From NCBI RefSeq assembly GCF_030052815.1, contig NC_079505.1, positions 30,710,726 through 30,774,725 on the forward strand: 64,000 bases of DNA, in the 5' to 3' direction. The position numbers and the translations under genes are program-made. This stretch comes from Hevea brasiliensis (taxonomy: Eukaryota; Streptophyta; Magnoliopsida; Malpighiales; Euphorbiaceae). The notes under the pieces were generated by a model, which ran no database searches, had not been told where the DNA came from, and saw only the letters and a program-made list of their open reading frames with translations. Shown piece by piece: positions 36,841 to 49,500 of this stretch (within the stretch, counting starts at the first letter, position 1; each line of letters begins with the position of its first letter).

Positions 36841-37796
36841 TGGAATCCATTACCCTAAGTAAATAGGGATAAAATCCTATGTTCATTTAATTGTTCTTGA
36901 TGTTTCAAGTTCCTGGCCAGGACAGACAGATTTAGTCAGAAAAGAGTTTTTGACAAGAAAATCTAATTAATCAAGAACTGGAATTAAAAGAGAACATAAT
37001 GTTCATAACAAATAGGGTTTGACATTAACCATGACTCCAGCTCAAATTGGAATTTTGTAAAGGAGAGATTCTAGTGCACGGTAACATATGATTAAAGGTT
37101 CATTTAAGGTATTCCTTATTACTGATTGGGTGGCCATGGCATACTATGCTAGGTGTCAACCATGGTCTATGGGATGCCTGAAATGATTTAGAGAAATCAT
37201 TTACGCTAATAAAGAGTTCTGATGATATTAAGAGTTAATATCATTTCTCATTGCCAATAAGTAATGAGCCTAGTAAGTCACACATCTACACAAGCTAATC
37301 ACCATTTAAAATGTGATTTAATTGATTAATTAAAGAGTTTAATTAATTAATTAAAGAGGTTTGGTTTGCAATAAGATTGCAAAGTCCCTAGCATTACTTG
37401 AAACTAAATCTAGGTTATTGGATGTATAGTTAAATTAAATTTATATTTAATTTGATTAAATATGAATTTAATTATGAGAAATTAATTAATGGAGATTAAT
37501 TAATTAATTAATTAATATTTGATATAAATTGATTTAAAGAGGAGAAATTATAATTTTGGGTTGAGAACTCAAATTAAAGAGTAAGGGCAAATTGGTCTTT
37601 TCACATGGTGACATGTGGCACCAAGATATGGTGACACATGGCACCATATGATCTTGCCACTTGTCTTTCTATGATGGAAGACCACATATCATGATTTAAA
37701 TGGAGCTTGACACTTGGCTTCATGGGATTAAATCAAATAATAACAAGATGGGATCATATGATGACATGTGGCAAGGGATTTAGGGTTTGACCTAAG

Positions 37797-37804
37797 TATA
37801 TAAA
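37797..37804 (+). promoter_or_regulatory. TATA box in the copia solo LTR
   Basis: A perfect TATATAAA, collinear with the TATTTAAG of the full-length copia LTRs. Confidence 0.65.
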
Positions 37805-38985
37805 GAGAAGTTATAAAGAAAAAATTTAGCCCACCTCTCTTTTCTCAATTGATTCAAAGAGAAAAACTTAGATTTCCTCTTGAATTAAATTATTAGAAAG
37901 TGTTTCTAACTCTCAATATATTCATACAACCTTCACAAAGCATAAACCCCATCTTATAATTGGTCGACAAGACTTGAGAAGCCAATCTAGGGGCTGCCAT
38001 TGCTACTTTGGTGTGTGCTTGTGGTGGACAAACTAGAGGGACAACATTTGGAGTTCTAAGATTGCATTAATTATTCATCAAGAGGTTAGTACCTAAAAAT
38101 TCCTCTTTTAGTTAATTGAATTAAATGTTAATTTATAATCTTTAATGGCAAATGAAATTTTAATGCATATTAAAATATGTTTTGGTATGCAATTGGGCAT
38201 TAGAAATTGATTAGGTTCATAAAGAAACTTGGTATGGTGCATGTAATCTTAGAAATAATTTTTGAAATTCAAGGTTCTAATGCTCAATAATCACGCTTCC
38301 ACTCCTTTCAAAACTTTCCATAGGTAATAAAATTAAAGATAAGGAGCTGACATGGGAGTAAAGGCAGATAGCTAACGTTTTGCTCAAGACTTGAGAAGAT
38401 GCCAGATTATTTTGTACACATTAAGAGATTACATTGTATAGGCATTTTTGGATATGTAACGTAATCCTTTAATATGTAACCATTTAATTTCCACAAACTA
38501 CATGGATGTTGTAATAAGTGTTGTATTTTGTAACCACCTTCATATGTATATATTGTAAATTTCCAATTATGAGGATTTATCCTAATTAACGAGATGTGTA
38601 TACATTATGAATTTTTTTGAGATTGGTTGTGAGTGAAACCACATAGGTTTCATATGCGTATTTGAGTAATGTGAAAACTAATGAAAGGTATTTATAACAA
38701 GCCATCTATAATTATTTAAATTTTTTAAAGGAAACTCTGTCAAATTTTTGTTTTGAAAATTGAATTAAATTTCATTGTTTGAGAAAGTTCAAGTTGATGG
38801 AGAATTTATAAGTTGGTTTTCTTATAACTTAAATTTAAATAATACTGAAATTTTTAAATCTTTCGTTGTTTTCTCTCTAAAATGAACATAATTCGAATAA
38901 GGAAAATAAGATTTGTTAGAGGGAGTGTTAACCCTTGAGATATACCCTTGGGTGTGTTTTGGGGGCATGTACACACTACTCTAGC

Positions 38986-39136
38986 TGTAACACCCTAGGC
39001 AAATCCCACATTGGCAAAACACGGGAGAGATGCTGAGTTTATAAGTTGGTGGTTCGTAACCCCTAGTGACACATTTTAAAACCATGAGGGCTTCGGCTCA
39101 GAGCGGACAATATCACTAGTGGGCCGGGCCGTTACA
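38986..39136 (+). repeat. TRIM 5' LTR
   Basis: 151 bp, nearly identical to 39227-39377. Contains 'cccacattggc' and 'agagcggacaatatcac', words typical of this widespread plant TRIM group. Confidence 0.92.
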
Positions 39137-39140
39137 TTTG

Positions 39141-39153
39141 TGGTATCAGAGCC
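39141..39153 (+). promoter_or_regulatory. TRIM primer-binding site
   Basis: TGGTATCAGAGCC, complementary to initiator tRNA-Met, four bases after the 5' LTR. Confidence 0.9.
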
Positions 39154-39226
39154 ACTCCGCATGCAACCTTGGGTGATGGTGGGGCAAACCTCAGCGAGGA
39201 CGTTGAGTCCCATAAGGGGGGTGGAT

Positions 39227-39377
39227 TGTAACACCCTAGGCAAATCCCACATCGGCAAAACACGGGAGAGATGCTGGGTTTATAAGTTGGTGGTTCGTAA
39301 CCCCTAATGACGCGTTTTAAAACCGTGAGGGCTTCAGCCCAGAGCGGACAATATCACTAGTGGGCCAGGCCGTTACA
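39227..39377 (+). repeat. TRIM 3' LTR
   Basis: 151 bp, directly after the purine tract. It differs from the 5' LTR at about ten positions, mostly transitions. Confidence 0.92.
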
Positions 39378-39422
39378 TTTGAAAACAATCCTAGGTCAAT
39401 TTTGAAAACAATCCTAGGTCAA
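39378..39422 (+). repeat. Tandem 23-bp duplication between TRIM and inverted LTR
   Basis: Two identical copies of a 23-bp unit beginning 'tttgaaaacaatcctagg', the second overlapping the start of the inverted LTR by one base. Confidence 0.85.
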
Positions 39423-39555
39423 TGTAATGGCCCGACCCACTAGTGATTTTGTCCGCTCTGGTAAGCCCTCACGATTTTAAGCAGCTAGGTTACGAACCAC
39501 CAACTTATAAACCAGCATCTCTCCGTGTTTCTTGCGAATTTGCCTAGGTGTTACA
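39423..39555 (-). repeat. Inverted TRIM LTR copy
   Basis: 133 bp running TGTAATGGCCCG...GTGTTACA, the reverse complement of the TRIM LTR with short deletions. Together with the TRIM it forms an inverted repeat separated by 45 bp. Confidence 0.88.
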
Positions 39556-39585
39556 CTAACTTCTGAATAGGGTTAGGGTGTTATA

Positions 39586-40111
39586 ACTTATAATTTGAAT
39601 AGTAAGGCTATAATCTACTAGGTACCTAGTCTTTGAAATCTATGGCTCATGCGCTTCATCGGGTAGGAAAAGGGTTACCCATGCGGAGCTTGTCCATTAA
39701 GCCCATCGACTAGAGTTGTGGCTTTTTTTATACTGGAAGGTACGGGCATGGGGTGCTAGCATTCACTAATTCGTCATAGCTCGAGTGGAACTATGATCTC
39801 CTTGGCTAGTACTAGCGAGGCTAAAAAGATAAAGGTGATTCGTGTGATAGTGTAGTACAATGCAAAAAGTTTAGTAGAGGAATAATATTAGACTAATAGA
39901 AACATGTTGGAGTAACTATCCATTTAGTCCCTAGTGGAGTCGCTAAAATGTTGGGGAATCATAGTAAGGCGTACTAAGCGAGTCTAAAAAGATGAAGGTG
40001 ATCGGTGTGATAGTGTAGTGCAATGCAAAAAGTTTAACAGATGAATAATATTAGACTAATAGAAACATGTTGGAGTAACTATCCACTTAGTCCCCAGTGG
40101 AGTCGCTAAAC
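39586..40111 (-). other. Tat leader next to the 5' LTR, with duplicated primer region
   Basis: Non-coding leader. Read on the minus strand from 40111 it begins GTTTAGCGACTCCACTGGGG, the sequence that follows LTRs in Tat/Ogre elements and contains their primer site (usually TGGCGACTCC; here TAG for TGG). A 162-bp block holding the LTR tip, primer region and leader is duplicated in tandem (39811-39972 and 39973-40134). Confidence 0.65.
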
Positions 40112-40134
40112 TGTGGGGGAATCATAGTAAGCCG
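39811..40134 (-). repeat. 162-bp tandem duplication spanning the Tat LTR/primer junction
   Basis: Two copies at about 85-90 percent identity by eye. Shared landmarks are 'gtgatagtgtagt', 'ttagactaatagaaacatg', 'tggagtcgctaaa' and 'ggggaatcatagtaag'. The second (right) copy adjoins the real LTR. Confidence 0.85.
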
Positions 40135-42873
40135 TGAGGCAAAATTTCATATACTAAAATTATATAAAATGCACCAGGTAATACCTAAGAAAAATGGTGG
40201 AGTCATAATAGTCTCACTTAAGTACCACCTCCTTAGACATCATTTTCTAAACATGCATTTCATACAATTCTAATAGAATTGAACCAATAGTAAGTACCGT
40301 TTTCCAATAACACTACCATGGTACTAAGGATTTATGCCACGAATGCATGATAGATAGAAGTCGCCACCCGAGTAATAACTGGGACATATTCAATATTTCT
40401 TTTGAGGGTCATGGATGGCAACTTACTCCTTACAGAGTTTCCATAATCGTATTACCATAGTCCAATGTCTAGGTTCGGGATAGTGGGTACGTAAGGGAAA
40501 GGTGTTAGGGACCTGTTACGCCTTGTCTAACCTCGTTAATTCGAGTGCCAGTCCTCTGTTAATGTTTCTAAAGGTTTTGTTTATTATTCCTCTATTAAAC
40601 TTTATCCTAAAAATGCAATTCTAATCCTATATCATAAGTAATTCACAAAAGAGTTATTGTTTACAAACAGTTTTCATGCACAAGTAATTTCTATCTATTG
40701 GGTTGCTAATTATTTAAATGATATTTACCGGATGACTAAAATTAATTTATTATGGAGAATTTAATTTACAAAAAAATTAAATTTCAAACAATCCTAAGTT
40801 TTTATTTAACCTAATTAATTAAATTTTCGTCAAGTTACCCTAAGAATAATTAAAATAAATTAATTATGTTCATATGTAATTGATTCTAATATCACATAAG
40901 GCCTAAACAATCATAACCTAATCAAGATTTTTGAAATGCTAATTTATTTTACAATGACCAAGTATTTAATTAAATTTATTTTATATGCCAAGGTTAGTTT
41001 AATTTATAAATAAGATTAATTTTAATTTACCAAATATTTATTTAAATTAATTACATGCAAAAGTTGATTAAATTAAAAACAAAATTAATTTTAATTTACC
41101 AAATAAAAATTCTATTATTAGTATAATTTCATGTCAATGGTTATTCTAGGAATTTAGGGCAGCTTACTTATCAGTAATTTAAGTTGCTATTGGGGCAAGC
41201 TACCCTTAGAAAAGGGCATTCTCTTCTAGTATGGCAATGATATCCCTGACTTACTCCTGTTTAGCTCCATGTAAGTTTCACGCAAATGCCCTCTTTAGTA
41301 TTTATCTTAGGGCTACTTACCAATTTTGTTTGTAATAAAAAAATAAAGAAACTAAAAAAATAAAGGAAGTAAAGAAAATAAGAAAATACTAATAACAATT
41401 CACATTGGATTCTAACTCTAGTCTCCTAAGGGGTTAAAATTCCTAATTAGTTATAACTACCTAAGGGTCCAAGTCTTCTAACATAATCCAAACACTTCAT
41501 AATACTTTAAGTAAAAAGCCTGAAAAATAAATCAAATATCAATTGAAACCCAAGAACATACATAAACATACAATTCCCATATTCTGGCAAATTGACAGTA
41601 ATAAGAAATCTAATTTTTGAAAAATAATTGGACATGCCTAAAAATCATAAAAAAAATTACAAAAGACAACTTAAAACATCATACAATATCATAAAATTTA
41701 TAGACCATGTAAAACCCTAGCCGAATAGTCTACACAAATTGTAATTTTTCCTAGTGACAGAATCACACTACTTTTTTGTAAAGTTCATAACTCACCGACG
41801 ACAACAAATATGAATGTGAAACCAATTGGAAAAGATTTAAAAGATTTTGAACTTAATTTTAGACACCAGATTCGCACAAGAGAAAACAAGGGAGATATGG
41901 ACTTCATAAGTCGGGTATCCTGCAAATCGAATTTTGTAAGAACTCTAACTTCAAATAGCCATAACCTAAAAAATATAAAAGTTTTCCAATGATTCCTGAG
42001 CCTGAAATTAATAAAATTTCATGTATAATATGAATATAATTTTTCTAAAATTTTTACAGATTTAGAAAATAATGAAAAGTAATAAAAACATAGGAGACAT
42101 AAAACTGAACATGTGTAGAGTTTTTATTACCCTCAAATTTTTCACATATACGTGAATGTTATGAACATAGACCATCTAAAGGCACATAAACATGAAAGCA
42201 TAGATGTATGGCATATTTCTTGAATATTCATAATTTAGAGCACACACTTTAAAGAAATCTTGAAGGTTCCTTGAAGAAAAAAGAAGACAAAATGAAGAAG
42301 AAAGAAAGATAGAGATGGGGAAAGCTTACCGAATTGGAGAGATGGAGTGAGAATTTTTTTTTTTATATATATTGTGCTGTTCTCTTCTCCCTTCCCCCTC
42401 TCTCCCTTTTTTCTTCTTTTCTGTGAGGTATTTATAGGGTTGAGATCAAAACACTATATAGGAAATTTATGTAATTCCTAAATAAGAAGATTTAATGAGC
42501 CTTAAATAGGAAACCTTCTATTTAATTTTTTTTTTTAATTTTTCTTTTAAAAAAGAACTGTGAGTAATTATTTATTTAATCAAAATTTCCGAATGGGCTT
42601 TATTGGCTTTAGAGAGTTCAATTAAGTCAAATTAGATTTTTTTTAATAAAATAAATTTCTACAATTAAATTTAAACAAAAATAATTTTTATTTAAATTTA
42701 ATTAAACACTTTTTTACTCTTTAAAATTATTTTCTCCAAGAAACATGCTATACATATGATTATCTATTTTTAATGACTCTAAATATATCTCACAGTCATA
42801 CAATTTTTTCATCAATGGATTCCTCACGATCTCAATGCACATACCCACAAGGTCACAAAAATAGGGGTCTACA
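40112..42873 (-). repeat. 5' LTR of the Tat/Ogre-like element (minus strand)
   Basis: 2762 bp. On the minus strand it begins TGTAGACCCC at 42873 and ends CCCCCACA at 40112, just before the primer region. A TATA box (CTATAAATA, 42437-42429) is followed by a purine-rich leader. 'ggttcgggatag' and 'aaggtgttaggg' (40470-40510) are typical Tat/Ogre LTR words. The small ORF at 41810-41992 is chance. Confidence 0.78.
42429..42438 (-). promoter_or_regulatory. TATA box of the Tat LTR
   Basis: Minus strand CCTATAAATA, 437 bp inside the LTR. It supports the minus-strand reading of this LTR. Confidence 0.65.
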
Positions 42874-43552
42874 CCCTTAAATCCAACTTAGTATATACAT
42901 GGATTTCTTCAAATCCATCAAGGGAAACTAGCCATTTAAGGCCCATAACACTTAAACATAACTATTCTAGCAACCAAACAAGAGATTTCCTCCTAACCCT
43001 AAATGCGTAAATTTTCTGAAAAACTTGACTTAAAACAACTTTTCATAAAATTGAAGTTATAGAAACTTCATTTCTCATCAACTTTTTTAGATCTGCCCAT
43101 CAGATCAAAAAGAAAAGAAAGTTACCTATTTTCTTGGAGATTGGAGGTGGGAAAACCAAAACTTCAAATTTGAATCTACTCTTCCACACTTCTAAATGGA
43201 AGAATCCCTCCCAAAATCTTTACAAAAAATCCAAGGAAATCTCTTCAAAGAACTCCTTGTATGGTCTAGAGTTGAGAGAGAGAGAGGAAAGGAGAAAAAC
43301 AACGAGTGTTTTAGGTAGAAAACAAGTTGTGGTCCCTCTTATACCTTTCATACCTAAGGGACTTTTGGCTGCTGAAGTCCGTTCTGTCCAAATGGGCATC
43401 TGAACCATAAAAAGGATTTCGGCTACCAAAAGTATGTCCTTCAGCTGCCAAAAGTCAATTCTTCAATTCTTTGAAATTCTTTCTTCGGCTGCCGAAGTTT
43501 CTTTTATCGAAAACAATACTTTAAAATATTTTTTATTCTTAAATACATTTTG
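42874..43552 (-). repeat. Unclassified LTR-like fragment, probably minus orientation
   Basis: Contains repeated 'ggctgccgaag' words (43365-43500), a minus-strand TATA-like 'ggtataagagg' (43335-43345) and a (GA)n run (43275-43290), a layout like a gypsy LTR. The plus ORF at 43134-43403 has no domain. The fragment is cut by the family A solo LTR and resumes at 50662. Confidence 0.45.
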
Positions 43553-46500
43553 TGTAACACCCCTATATTCATCGATTCATACAGGACTCTTCGGTGGTGA
43601 TGTCTATTGAACGATTAGGATATTGGAATCATAATTAAGTCACCTAGAAAAGCCATAAATAAAAATAAATAACAATTACATGAAAGTAAAATTGAAATAA
43701 GAAAAACAAAGCATAAAGGGTTAAATGAGCCAAGCTCACAGCGATGGGTGACCGTACTGGGAAGTGACTGCGAGATCAGTTGCTACTCAAATTTCATGTG
43801 GGACACTGTGACACCCCAGGCCTAGGGATAATTATGAAGTTAGTGGTAATTGAAAACCACAGAAAAGACTTGAGAACAAACTCAAATAATTAAATCAGTG
43901 TTCAAGAAACAATCTAGAGTTATTGGAAAAACATATCAGACCAGTAAGGGGCAATTTGGTCAATTCACCCTTAGAGGTGACTCTTGACCTAAATATCCAA
44001 TAAAATATAGAAAATTAAAATTATGAAAAATATATTAGAAATGAAGAGGTTAGTGGAAAAAGAAAGGAAAAGAAAAATTAATTTAAAGAAATTATGACAT
44101 CATCATGATGAAGCATGACTTATTAAAAATTTTAATTTCCAATTTATTAATTATGGGGATAATTACACCTAAATAAAAACAAAATTAAAAAGAAAAACAT
44201 TCATCTTCTTCTTCATTTTTCCTTTGGCCGACTTTCTCTCTCCATTTCTCTCTCTTTTCCATTTCTTCCACCATTGAAGCTCACTTTGAAGCTTCTTAAA
44301 CCCTAAATTCAACCATAAATTTTATAGTTCCCTTAGTTAAATCTTGTAATTGAAGCTTGGTAAGAAGATTGGAGCAAGAAAGAAAAGGAAAAATAGAGGA
44401 AATTGGGAAGCTTCAAGTTGGTCAACATAAGGTAAGTCTATCACTTAACTTAATTTAGTTTATAAACATAGAATGGAAGTTGAACAAGTGGAAATACATA
44501 GAAAATTAAAGAAATTATGTATGAATTTTCAAGAAAGAAATTTGGCCAGTTGGAGGTAGGTTAGGGTTTTGATAGGTTTGATCCAAAGTAAACATGTAAT
44601 CTAGCTTTAATGATGATGTGAACATAGTTTGAGTGGTGAATTACATGGGAATCATATGTATGTGAAATTAGGGTTCTTGACATTAGGGTTTGATGCAAAA
44701 TTGGCGATTTTGATGAATTGATACCCAATTGACCTAATTGATGCTTAAATTGCTCAATTGGTGTGGTTAGAAGTGCGATTGAATGATTGAAACTAAAATT
44801 GAATTGTGAATGTGTAATGGTCAGTGCGGATAGTCGACCATGGTCCACTTAATTGACCATAATTGAAATTATGTTGCTCCAATTGGTGTGAGGCTAGTTG
44901 GAGATGAAAAGTAAGACCCAGAGCAACAATTTTCATGCAGAAACTTTGCCCTAAAACCTACCACAAGTTGGTCTAAAAATTGGTTAAATCCGGACTAGGT
45001 ACCCTGCCACTGGGCAAAATTAACCATATTAATAGTACATGTTCAAATGGTCATAACTTGATGTAGGAAGGTCCAAATGACCTGATTTTTACACCATTGG
45101 AAAGCTTATACATACCACAACAACTTTCATGAAGAACTCAGAACCCAGTTTGGCCTCTAACTAAATTAAATTGCCAACCAAAATTAGGTCACCAAATCTG
45201 CCAGAACCAAAACTTGCCCAGAATTCTGGAATTTGGCCAATCCGGCCAATTATGGTTAAATGACCATAACTTGAGCTACAAAACTCCAAATAGAGTAATT
45301 GAAAAAGGGATTGAAGCTAAGACAATAAGGAACAACTTTAATGAAGGAAAGCTGGCTAAATTTTTACTGTAGAAGGTCCAATAAAATAGTAGAACCAAAT
45401 GACCCAAAACTGAAATTTTGAAATTTCACTTAAAGAGTTTGGAATTTCAAAATATAATTGTAACCCAAAATGTGGTATGTGGGTATAATTAGAACTAACA
45501 TACTTATTAAAAATGAAAAAGCCAATATTTTGACTTGAACATTGAAGTGAATAGTAACTACAAATACAACAATTACAAAGAACTTAAAAGTTTATAAATT
45601 TTAGGTTTAAATTAAGTGTACAAAATTTAATTGTTAAATTTATTAGTTAGAAATAAATTAAATAGATATTGAAATACTTTAATTATGTGTTTCAGTGGGA
45701 AATGGGCCTCCAAAAAAGGAGGAGGAATTGAACCAAGTCAAGCCTAGATAAGAAGTTTGTGCACAACTAGCCTATTTTTATGTTTTGAATTTATAATGGG
45801 TTTTGAATGAACTTGATAATTGTATTTTCTCTTGTGTACAAGAACTTTAATTCATTGAATGACTTTGTATGATTTAATTATGTTTTCTCCTATGCATTTA
45901 AGGATTCATAGCATGGTTTTGAGAATTATAAATTGTGAATTTTACATTTGAGGTATTGTCAACCTTGTGCATGAGTTTACAATGATTAAATATGTTTAGT
46001 TATTTGTGAATATAAACTATTTTGAATAAGTTTTGAAACGGCAGTCGGCATTGCAATGTGATTGAATTCCTCATTGTCTTGTCTAATGGGATGAATTGAA
46101 TTCCCTCTCTAGCTTAAGTGATGAGGTGTGTGCCAGTTGAGGAAGAATTGAATGAGTACTCATATTTGCTAGCTAGCCCGTGGATACCCCTTTAGCCTTT
46201 AGTTATTGGGAGAATTAGCTTTGTCGTGGTGTACAACCTGGCATTGTTTTAGTGTCATGCTCTAAGCTGTGTGAATATTTTCAACATCCTTAAATTATGC
46301 ATACTTTGATAAAATATTATTGAAATAAATATTTGTTAGTGGTTGGAAAATGATATATTGTTTCATGGTTCATGAAAAATATAAATATTTTAATTGTTTT
46401 ATTATGAATTGGATAAATTGTTATTACTCAATCAAACGCTATTCATCAAATAATTTGTGTGATTGAAATTATCGATTTTGATTTTATGAATTTTGAAGAA

Positions 46501-49500
46501 TTAAAATATTTTGAGCCTTTTTGCTATGATTTATCAAAGTATATTTTGTATTAAATTTTAATATATTTATTGTGCACCACTGAGTTCATCAATCAGCGAT
46601 AACTTTGTATGCTATCTTAGGTGCAAAGAAAGGATATAACAGCTAAGTGAGATCACTTGAAGTTGTGTGTAACACCCTCAATGTAGCAATTCCGTACATT
46701 CTACTGTTCCGATAACCGGTGTCGGTCCAGATAGCTAGAACGTCTAAAAAAATATTTAGACTAGAGTGAGGAGTCATAAATAATTCAAATACGAATAAAA
46801 AAAATTTAGGAGAAATTTTAGAAATAAAATACAACTAATTTAAATGAGTCGGTGCCCTAGTGATGGGTAACCGGTCACGAAGTTTCGGTTTTAGCTAGAA
46901 GCCCTAAACCAGGAAAAATTTATTAAATAATTTTTGAGACTCCAGAGAAGAGTCATTGAGGTTTCTATGACATTCGAATTCCAAGAAAAGGCTTAGAAAA
47001 ATTTTTAGATCAGTACAGACAATTTTGGCTTAATAAGCCAAACAGAGGGCATTTTGGTCATTTCGTCTTCATAGATAAATTTTGACCGACTTGTCCAGTT
47101 AAGTAAATAATTATTATGACATAAAATATGAATAAATATCGTTAAAAATTGAATTGAAATTAAGTAGAAAAGAAAAGAAAGAAAAAGAAGTTTAAACTTA
47201 ATTATTACATCATAATGATGTTATAAAGATTGTGTGAGCCAATCATAATCCAACAAAAACATTAATAATACATTAAAAAAGAGAAGAAGAGGTCAGAAAT
47301 TAAAAAGAACCATAAGCTCTTTCTTCTTTCCCAACCAGCCGAAGCCCATCTCTCCTTCCACCTCCATGGATGCTCATCCTTCTCACTAGATTTTCCTTGT
47401 AAATACACCATAAAATCCCTACTTTCCTTCATAAAAACTTAATATTACATCTTGATCAAGTGTTTGGCTATCAAGAAAAGCCAAGAAAGTGAAGGAATTT
47501 GGAGTGGAAAAATTCTGTTCATAAGGTTAGTGACCAATCTCTCTTCCTTTTTCTCAATATATGTGTAAGGACTTGTTTTAGATTAGGAATTACAAGAAAT
47601 TAAAAAGAAAATCATAAGTTATGTACCCCTCTAATTTCAGCAACCTTATGGTACCTTAGGGTATCAAGGATAAAATTGAATTATAGTTGTAAATGGAAGC
47701 AATTGAACATGAATTTGATGGATTAATGCATTGATTGTGTGTGTATAAGGAATTGTAGTTGCTCGTGTTAGTGTTTGGGGCACAAAATTTGTAATTTTCT
47801 CATGTGTTGGTGAATAGAAGTTCTAATGGTCAATTAGTGACCATTTGGCTAAGTATAATGAAGAATTGAACTGAATTATAGCTTGGGATTTGAGGTTGGG
47901 TGTGCTGCCTTGGGTGACCTGCAGGACTGGATGTGAGTCCAGCAAGTTTGGGTAGCGATAACTTGAGTTGTATAGGTTCAATTGGTGCAAGGCCAATTGG
48001 AAATGCAATTAGAAACATAATGGCACAACTTTGATGAAGGAACCCTATCCAGAAAATAAACTTAGGATGCTCTAAAAATTAACCAAATCCAGGTAGCACC
48101 AATTCTGCTTGGGCAAAATGACTAAATGAACAGTATTCATTCATTTGGTCATAACTCAGTGTAGAAAGGTCTAATTGATCTAAAATTTATATAAATAGAA
48201 TGTTTAGGCAAATTAGAACAACTTTCATGCAGAACACAAACTCAAATTCTGGACTTAACTAAATGAAATTGCTAGTCAAAGTTGAACTACCAAATCTGGC
48301 AGAATCAAAATTGCCCATAAATTCTGGGTAAAGGCAGTTCGATCAGTTATGGTGAAATAGCTATAACTTGAGCTAGAAAACTCCAAATGGGGTGATTCAA
48401 AAAGTGAAATGTAACTAGATACAATAAAGAACAACTTTGATGAAGAACATTTGGCCAAATTCTCACTGTAGAATGGCCTAATAGAACAGTGAACTCTAGC
48501 ATCCAAAACTGAAATTTCTGGTTTATTCTCCATTGGTTAGAAGCAATGATTGGCAACTAATGCCAACACTATTGGGAACCAAAATGTGATAAATCTATGT
48601 GATTAGAACTCATGTAACTATTATATATGAGAAAGTCAATATTTTGACTTAAATGACTAAATGAATAGTAACCTTACATGTTAAGTACAAATATTCAAGA
48701 AATAACTTTGTAATGTGCCCTAGTACACCTAGTAAGATTGTTTTGGATAGGTTGGCATGCCAATAGGGTTTAGTTAGCAATACTGCACATGGCATTATGC
48801 CATTCTGTGATTTTATAGCTTTTAGCCATTCTAATATTATGATGATACTTGGCCTTGTGCCCAATGTTTATTACAACTTATTAGTTGTTACATTTGCTGT
48901 AGGAGACACATTGTGACCGATAGTGTAATGACGGCAGCGATACTTAGTACCAGTGCGGTTACGTATATCGATCCAGTCATCGGTATAAGTTACTTGGGCA
49001 TGAAAAAGTATAAATGTAATTGAATTGATTATTAAAGGAAGTAAGGAAATTAAATATCAAGATAAAGAATAAGAATGATTACAATAAAAAGAGGCTCAAA
49101 ATCATCAAGAAAACGATTAATAAAATGCTAGAAAGAGTTAATATCATAAGATGTAATTAGCCTTCGACTAAACCATAAGTTAGTAATTATTTATTTCTTG
49201 TGAGCACAATAACTAGGAAATTTTTACTTTTATTTGCATATTATATTTTCTTTTATTATTGGCACCACTAAACTTTATGCTTAGCGCGTCGCTTTTGCAA
49301 TGCGTAGGTACTAAAGATTTGGCCAGAGAGCCCAGCAAACCACAAACTGGGTGAGACTTGTATACAGATCTACATAGTGTCTATGTCACCTCACAGACTT
49401 CAGTGCATTGGTAGGATACTAGGTCCCATTTTGGTATTTTGTATTGTTTATATTTTGTAATTAAACTTTTATTTTATCATGTATAGTTGAAACTCATATA

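Larger units (their letters stand above)
32792..38310 (+). mobile_element. Copia solo LTR inside the family C LTR
   Basis: Starts TGTTAGTAGTATGCC and ends CTCCTTTCA, aligning with the 2.1 kb copia LTRs at 6900 and 14281 but clearly more diverged. Flanks are 'gaact' (32787-32791) and 'aaact' (38311-38315), a target duplication with one mismatch. It is split by a family A solo LTR (33284-36840). Without that insert it is about 1.96 kb. Confidence 0.88.
38986..39377 (+). mobile_element. TRIM (miniature LTR retrotransposon)
   Basis: Two 151-bp terminal repeats (38986-39136 and 39227-39377), both TGTAACACCC...CCGTTACA, enclose only 90 bp: a primer site TGGTATCAGAGCC (39141-39153), a short spacer and a purine-rich tract 'aaggggggtgga' (39214-39225). 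There is no coding capacity, so it would depend on proteins from other elements. 5-bp flanks match only if the adjacent inverted LTR is counted as part of the insertion ('ctagc' 38981-38985 and 'ctaac' 39556-39560). Confidence 0.93.
31003..39585 (+). mobile_element. Solo LTR, family C, plus orientation, heavily nested
   Basis: Starts TGTAACATCCTC and ends GGGTTAGGGTGTTATA, flanked by 'actca' (30998-31002) and 'actta' (39586-39590), a target duplication with one C-to-T change. With the inserts removed (copia solo LTR 32792-38310 and TRIM composite 38986-39555) it is about 2.5 kb. The 'caccactaagcaagttgcttagcgg' box at 32750 is shared with family B LTRs, so it is a relative. The end has decayed from CA to TA. 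Confidence 0.8.
23299..42873 (-). mobile_element. Tat/Ogre-like gypsy element, 5' half (minus strand), with nested insertions
   Basis: Read right to left: 5' LTR (42873-40112), primer-binding region, leader in three pieces (40111-39586, 31002-30753, 26614-26400), gag remnant, protease, and RT up to the connection domain, stopping at 23299. Insertions interrupt it at 30998-39590 (family C solo LTR with its own nests) and 26610-30757 (family B solo LTR), each with a target duplication. The missing RNase H and integrase are on the plus strand from 51548, suggesting an inversion. Confidence 0.8.

Noticed and set aside
31003..38973. Alternative right end of the family C LTR at 'gggggcatgtaca' (38973)
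   Set aside because: Its flank 'cacta' does not match 'actca'. Ending at 39585 gives actca/actta and explains the TRIM as a nested insertion.
38986..39377. Cassandra-type TRIM with a 5S rRNA-derived LTR
   Set aside because: I saw no 5S internal promoter sequence in the 151-bp LTR, so it is a different TRIM family.
43134..43403. 89-codon ORF with basic, Glu/Arg-rich stretch
   Set aside because: The charged stretch is the translation of a (GA)n run in an LTR-like fragment.
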